Shown piece by piece: positions 30,430-34,052 of a DNA stretch of 34,052 nt. The stretch is from Acidobacteriota bacterium. GTDB lineage: Bacteria; Acidobacteriota; Vicinamibacteria; Vicinamibacterales; UBA2999. The notes beneath the pieces are model-generated. The model saw only the letters and a program-made list of their open reading frames with translations, was not told where the DNA came from and did not search any database. Numbering within the stretch: position 1 is the first letter of the stretch; each line of letters starts with the position of its first letter. The position numbers and the translations under genes were made by a program. Location: positions 1 through 34,052 of the forward strand of contig JAUYQQ010000020.1 of NCBI GenBank assembly GCA_030697165.1, in the 5' to 3' direction.

Positions 30430-31053
30430 ATGGCTCGGAGCTGTTGGAGCCGGCGTCGTCTGCGCCAGTTCACCTTGGCCGCCCTGCTGAGCCTCGCGAT
30501 TCCCGTGGCGGGTTTCGCGCAGGCGGGTGCCCCCGATCTCACCCAACTGTCGATCGAAGACCTGATGCGGATCGAGGTCACCTCGGTCGCGCGCAAAGAG
30601 CAGCGCGCGGCCGATGTTGCGTCCGCCGTCTATGTGATCACGGCGGACGACATCCGCCGCTCCGGGCAGACTGCGGCGCAGGAGCCGGTCTCCAGAACCC
30701 CTTCCGAGGCGGTGGGCGGTCACCTGCTCGGCCGGCTCACCGGTACGCAGGGCAACGGTGGGGCGTGGCAGATCCAGGGATTCATCGACCTCGCGAACCG
30801 CGACGAACCGGTGGCCGAGTTCAGCCGGCAGACCTACGATCTCGACACGCAGTATCAAGTGACGCTCGGCCGCCGGCACGACCTGGTGGCCGGCCTTGGC
30901 TATCGGCTGGCTCACGAGCACTTCACCGGAAACAGCGGCTTCTCCCTCGACCCGGCGGTGAGCACCGGCTGGCTGTTGACCGGCTTCGTGCAGGACGAGG
31001 TGGACTTCCTCGACGACCGGCTGTCCGTGACCCTGGGCGGAGCGCGGCCGTGA
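30430..31053 (+). pseudogene. TonB-dependent receptor, internally deleted and truncated
   Basis: The 207-codon frame starts with a signal peptide (FTLAALLSLAIPVAGFAQA) and the usual receptor N-terminus, LTQLSIEDLMRIEVTSVARKEQ...AVYVITADDIRRSGQT (to residue 81). Instead of the rest of the plug domain it jumps to mid-barrel sequence (LLGRLTGT..., TYDLDTQYQVTLGRRHDLVAGLGYR, FVQDEVDFLDDRLSVTLG) and stops four codons later. Receptors of this type have about 650-700 residues, so most of the plug, the first strands and the whole second half of the barrel are missing. It cannot be a working receptor. Position ahead of YfiR and a hybrid kinase matches a common locus type. Confidence 0.82.
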
Positions 31054-31060
31054 GGCTGCG

Positions 31061-31642
31061 ATGGACATTCCGGTGAGGCGGCTCCGACGTTTTGGTCCGG
31101 GCTGGTGCACGGCCGCCGTGGTCGCGGCGGCTGCGCTCAGTGCGCCGGCCGTCGGCGCCGGCCAGGCCCCCCAACGCGAAACGGACGTCGTCCTGAAAGC
31201 GGCTTTCCTCTATAATTTCGCCAGATTCGCGCAGTGGCCGGCGCTGCGCGACGGCCAGGCGATCGCGGTGTGCATCGTCGGTGACGACGGCCTGGCCGCC
31301 GCGTTCGACAAGACAGCGCAAGGAAAGAACATTGGTGGCCACGTCGTCGCGACAATACAGCCCGCCGACGCCAGAACGTGGAGCACGTGCCACGTATTGT
31401 TCATCGCTGACAGCGCGGCGCGCCGCGCGACGAAAGAGTTGTCGTTGATTCGGGCGGCGCCGGTGCTGACCGTGAGCGACGAGCCAGGGTTTGCGCGCCG
31501 GAGCGGTCTCGTCGAGCTGTACGTCGAGGACGGCCGGATGCGTTTTGCCATCAACGTGGATGCGCTCGGGCGCTCGGGCCTGCAGCTCAGTTCCCGCCTG
31601 CTTGGCCTTGCCAAAGTCGTCAGGGATCGCGACCTTGAGTAG
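31061..31642 (+). CDS. YfiR/DUF4154 family periplasmic protein
   Basis: A 193-residue exported protein: signal peptide about 1-35 ([20 protein letters not shown]), then the family start [15 protein letters not shown], the middle CIVGDDGLA and GHVV..., the CHVLFIADS strand, and the ending [14 protein letters not shown]. YfiR proteins sense conditions in the periplasm and repress partner signalling enzymes in the inner membrane; here the partner is probably the kinase whose start lies inside this gene's end (8-bp overlap). Confidence 0.92.
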   Translation: MDIPVRRLRRFGPGWCTAAVVAAAALSAPAVGAGQAPQRETDVVLKAAFLYNFARFAQWPALRDGQAIAVCIVGDDGLAAAFDKTAQGKNIGGHVVATIQPADARTWSTCHVLFIADSAARRATKELSLIRAAPVLTVSDEPGFARRSGLVELYVEDGRMRFAINVDALGRSGLQLSSRLLGLAKVVRDRDLE

Positions 31643-34052
31643 CCTCAGCGCCTGGTTTCGCCGCCAGTCGGTCGGCCGCAAGCTGACCGTTGCGGCCTTG
31701 ATCACCAGCGTCGTGTCGCTCACCGCCGCGGGCGCGGCGCTGGTGACGTACGACTACCTGGCCATGCGGCAGCGCCTGGTCCGCGACGTCACCATGACGG
31801 CCGACATCATCGGCGCGAACAGCATCGCGGCCCTGACGTTCGACGACCCCGTCGCGGCGGCCGAGACCTTGCGCGCGACCGCGGTCAACGCCAACATCAC
31901 CGGCGCGCGGTTGTTCGCCCGCGACGGCAGCGTGCTGGCCACGTATTCGCGGCCTGGTGCTGTGCCGCTCATCCATCCGAGCGGCGCCGATGCCGGTGCG
32001 GCTCCGGCGTTCCGTTTCGGGTCCGGCGGCCTGCTCGTCGTGCGGCCAATCGCGTTCGACGGCGCCGTGATCGGTCACATCGAAGTGGCCTCCGACACCG
32101 GCGAGGTCTGGACCCGACTCAGCCAGTTTGCGGCGATCGCTGCCGCCACGTTTCTGGGAGCCTTGGGCATTGCGTTCGCCCTGTCACGGGCGACGGCACG
32201 GCTGGTCTTTGCGCCGATCGACCGCCTGCTCGCGGTGACCCGGACCGTTCGTGCCGGCGCTCGCTACGACGTCCGCGCCAGCGGTGGTGACGACGACGAA
32301 CTGGGCGAGCTGATCGATCAGTTCAACGCGATGCTGGCTGACATCCAGCGGCGCGATCAACAGTTGCTGGCTCAGCAGGACACGCTCGAACACACCGTTG
32401 AAGCCCGCACCGCTGAACTGCAGACCAGCAACCTTGATCTGATCGCGGCCCGTGACCGCGCCATGGATGCCAGCCGGGCGAAGAGCGAGTTTCTCGCCAA
32501 CATGAGCCACGAGATCCGGACGCCGATGAACGGCATTATCGGCATGACCGATTTGGTGCTCGACAGCGAGCTTACCGCCGAGCAGCGCGACAACCTGGCG
32601 ACGGCGCGGTCGTCGGCCGACGCCCTGCTGCTGATCCTCAACGATATTCTCGACTTCTCGAAGATCGAGTCGCGCCAGCTGACCCTCGAGGCGCTGCCGT
32701 TCGCGCCGCGGTCGTTGATCGCCGACGCGCTCAAGCCGCTGGCGCTGCGCGCCCACCAGAAGGGGCTTGAACTGATTTGCGACGTCGATCCGGGCGTGCC
32801 TGAAGGGGTCGTCGGCGACCCGGCGCGGATTCAGCAGGTGCTGACCAACCTCGTCAGCAATGCGTTGAAGTTCACTGCGCAGGGCCACGTGCTGGTCGCC
32901 CTTCGCAACGACGCGACCCAGTCCGGGCGCGCAACGCTGCATTTCAGCGTGGCCGACACCGGCATCGGCATTCCCGCGGCGATGCACGCCACCATCTTCG
33001 AGGCCTTTCGCCAGGCCGACGGATCGACCACGCGCCGGTTCGGCGGCACCGGTCTGGGGCTGACGATCTCGTCGACGCTGGTGAAATTGATGGGCGGACA
33101 AATCTGGGTCGAAAGCGAAGAGGGCGCCGGCAGCACCTTCCACTTCACGATCGCGCTCGAAGTCGGCACCGTGCCGGCCGAGGCGCCGACGATCACGTTA
33201 CCGCATCTCGAAGTGCTGATCGTCGACGACAATGAGGTCAACCGGCGCATGCTGGGGGAGCAGGTCAGGCGTTGGGGCATGACGGCGACGGTTGTCGCCA
33301 ACGGATCGGACGGACTCGCGGCGCTAACCGCCGCCGCGAAGACGAGCCGTCCGTTTGGTTTGGTCTTGCTCGACGCGCAGATGCCGGGCATGGATGGCTT
33401 CGGCGTCGCCGCCGAGGTTGATAAACACCCCGAGCTGGCCGGTGCCACGATCATGATGCTCAGTTCGTCCGGCGATGCCACCGACCAGGCGCGCTGTGCC
33501 GCCCTGGGTATTGCGGCATGCCTGACCAAGCCGGTGTACGCCGCGGACCTGTTGCTGGCCATCGAGCGGGCGGTCGGCACGGTGTCCCTAGCCGCAGCGA
33601 GCCAGCCGGCATCGATCGCGGGTGGCTTCGCCACGGGCGCCACGGGCCCGCGCGCACGCGTCCTGCTGGTCGAAGACAACGTCGTCAACCAGCGCGTCGC
33701 GGCTGGACTACTGACGCGGCGCGGCCATCACGTCACGGTGGCCCAGAATGGGCGCGAAGCCCTGGAACGGCTCGAGCGCGAGGCGTTCGACCTGGTCCTG
33801 ATGGACTTGCAGATGCCGGTGCTGGGCGGCCTGGATGCCACCATCGCCCTGCGCCTGCGCGAGCGGGAGACCGGCGCCCACGTGCGCGTGGTCGCCATGA
33901 CCGCGCACGCGATGAGCGGCGACCGGGAACGGTGCTTGGCCGCGGGCATGGATGGCTACCTGTCGAAACCCATCGACCCGGCGGCCTTGTTCGCGGTCGT
34001 GGAGCAGGCGGGGCTGAGCGTCGTCGCGCCGCCGCCGCCGGCCGCCGCCGGC
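31635..34052 (+). CDS. Hybrid sensor histidine kinase with two receivers (runs off right edge)
   Basis: At least 806 residues, frame open to the window end. Order: TM1 (about 15-38), a periplasmic CHASE8-type sensor (about 40-150), TM2 (about 158-180), HAMP (about 180-235), coiled coil, HisKA with H292 in [15 protein letters not shown], HATPase_c with N, G1 (DTGIGIP) and G2 (GGTGLGL) boxes, receiver 1 with D580 ([11 protein letters not shown]), receiver 2 with D724 ([11 protein letters not shown]). It may continue into an Hpt domain. The start is TTG at 31635, inside yfiR; no ATG or GTG gives TM1 a normal basic lead ([10 protein letters not shown]). It transmits the YfiR/receptor signal, probably through an Hpt step. 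Confidence 0.9.
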   Translation, partial: MSSLSAWFRRQSVGRKLTVAALITSVVSLTAAGAALVTYDYLAMRQRLVRDVTMTADIIGANSIAALTFDDPVAAAETLRATAVNANITGARLFARDGSVLATYSRPGAVPLIHPSGADAGAAPAFRFGSGGLLVVRPIAFDGAVIGHIEVASDTGEVWTRLSQFAAIAAATFLGALGIAFALSRATARLVFAPIDRLLAVTRTVRAGARYDVRASGGDDDELGELIDQFNAMLADIQRRDQQLLAQQDTLEHTVEARTAELQTSNLDLIAARDRAMDASRAKSEFLANMSHEIRTPMNGIIGMTDLVLDSELTAEQRDNLATARSSADALLLILNDILDFSKIESRQLTLEALPFAPRSLIADALKPLALRAHQKGLELICDVDPGVPEGVVGDPARIQQVLTNLVSNALKFTAQGHVLVALRNDATQSGRATLHFSVADTGIGIPAAMHATIFEAFRQADGSTTRRFGGTGLGLTISSTLVKLMGGQIWVESEEGAGSTFHFTIALEVGTVPAEAPTITLPHLEVLIVDDNEVNRRMLGEQVRRWGMTATVVANGSDGLAALTAAAKTSRPFGLVLLDAQMPGMDGFGVAAEVDKHPELAGATIMMLSSSGDATDQARCAALGIAACLTKPVYAADLLLAIERAVGTVSLAAASQPASIAGGFATGATGPRARVLLVEDNVVNQRVAAGLLTRRGHHVTVAQNGREALERLEREAFDLVLMDLQMPVLGGLDATIALRLRERETGAHVRVVAMTAHAMSGDRERCLAAGMDGYLSKPIDPAALFAVVEQAGLSVVAPPPPAAAG

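Noticed and set aside
31208-31213. TATAAT promoter before the kinase
   Set aside because: The hexamer lies inside the conserved FLYNFARF codons of the YfiR gene; the amino acid motif explains it.

Overview
The window is GC-rich DNA (long G+C codon bias, many GTG/TTG starts, ATGA/GTGA start-stop overlaps) from a Gram-negative bacterium. An asparaginase and other proteins with signal peptides, a TonB-receptor remnant, a YfiR protein, a hybrid kinase and M16 peptidase pairs together suggest Acidobacteriota, probably Vicinamibacteria. That placement is inference from gene content; no rRNA or marker gene is present. I saw no tRNA, rRNA, transposase, integrase or CRISPR array.

Left part (1-7075): a MoaD/ThiS-like protein coupled to a gene running off the left edge; a pair of inverted 14-bp tandem arrays; a 5'-3' exonuclease; a xylulokinase-like FGGY kinase convergent with aldose 1-epimerase (sugar entry); then a lone Hpt phosphotransfer protein divergent from a PilB/GspE ATPase carrying a C-terminal receiver domain, closed by a clear intrinsic terminator.

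Accessory zone (7082-9845): decayed fragments (a sigma-factor start, the tail of an unknown protein, the tail of a second asparaginase) and then a two-gene minus-strand cassette: a PD-(D/E)XK nuclease-like/winged-helix protein coupled by a GTGA overlap to an AbiEii-like nucleotidyltransferase. Its promoter region is AT-rich with three palindromic sites at exact 18-bp spacing. The cassette sits between the intact asparaginase gene and a diverged copy of that gene's last ~24 codons, which looks like insertion at a gene 3' end. This is the best candidate for a poorly described defence or type IV toxin-antitoxin system.

Middle (9845-23067): secreted asparaginase and a small partner; a secreted unknown protein leading into addB and addA (double-strand break processing; the AddA homologue lacks a nuclease domain); two small zinc-ribbon proteins; a J-less DnaJ-type zinc protein coupled to a membrane protein; YidD and a DUF4870 protein; an Mrp/ApbC Fe-S carrier; an MFS transporter.

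Right part (23164-34052): an active/inactive M16 peptidase pair, an MDR-type oxidoreductase, a tiny membrane protein, and a tightly overlapped minus operon (methyltransferase, a 59-residue protein, amidase, alpha/beta hydrolase). Last comes a TonB receptor - YfiR - hybrid histidine kinase locus in which the receptor is broken and the kinase runs off the right edge.

Two themes recur. Many gene junctions carry their own short tandem repeat (7, 9, 12, 14 or 18 bp) or REP-like hairpin. Several genes have a -10-like hexamer exactly six bases before the start codon, suggesting leaderless transcripts.
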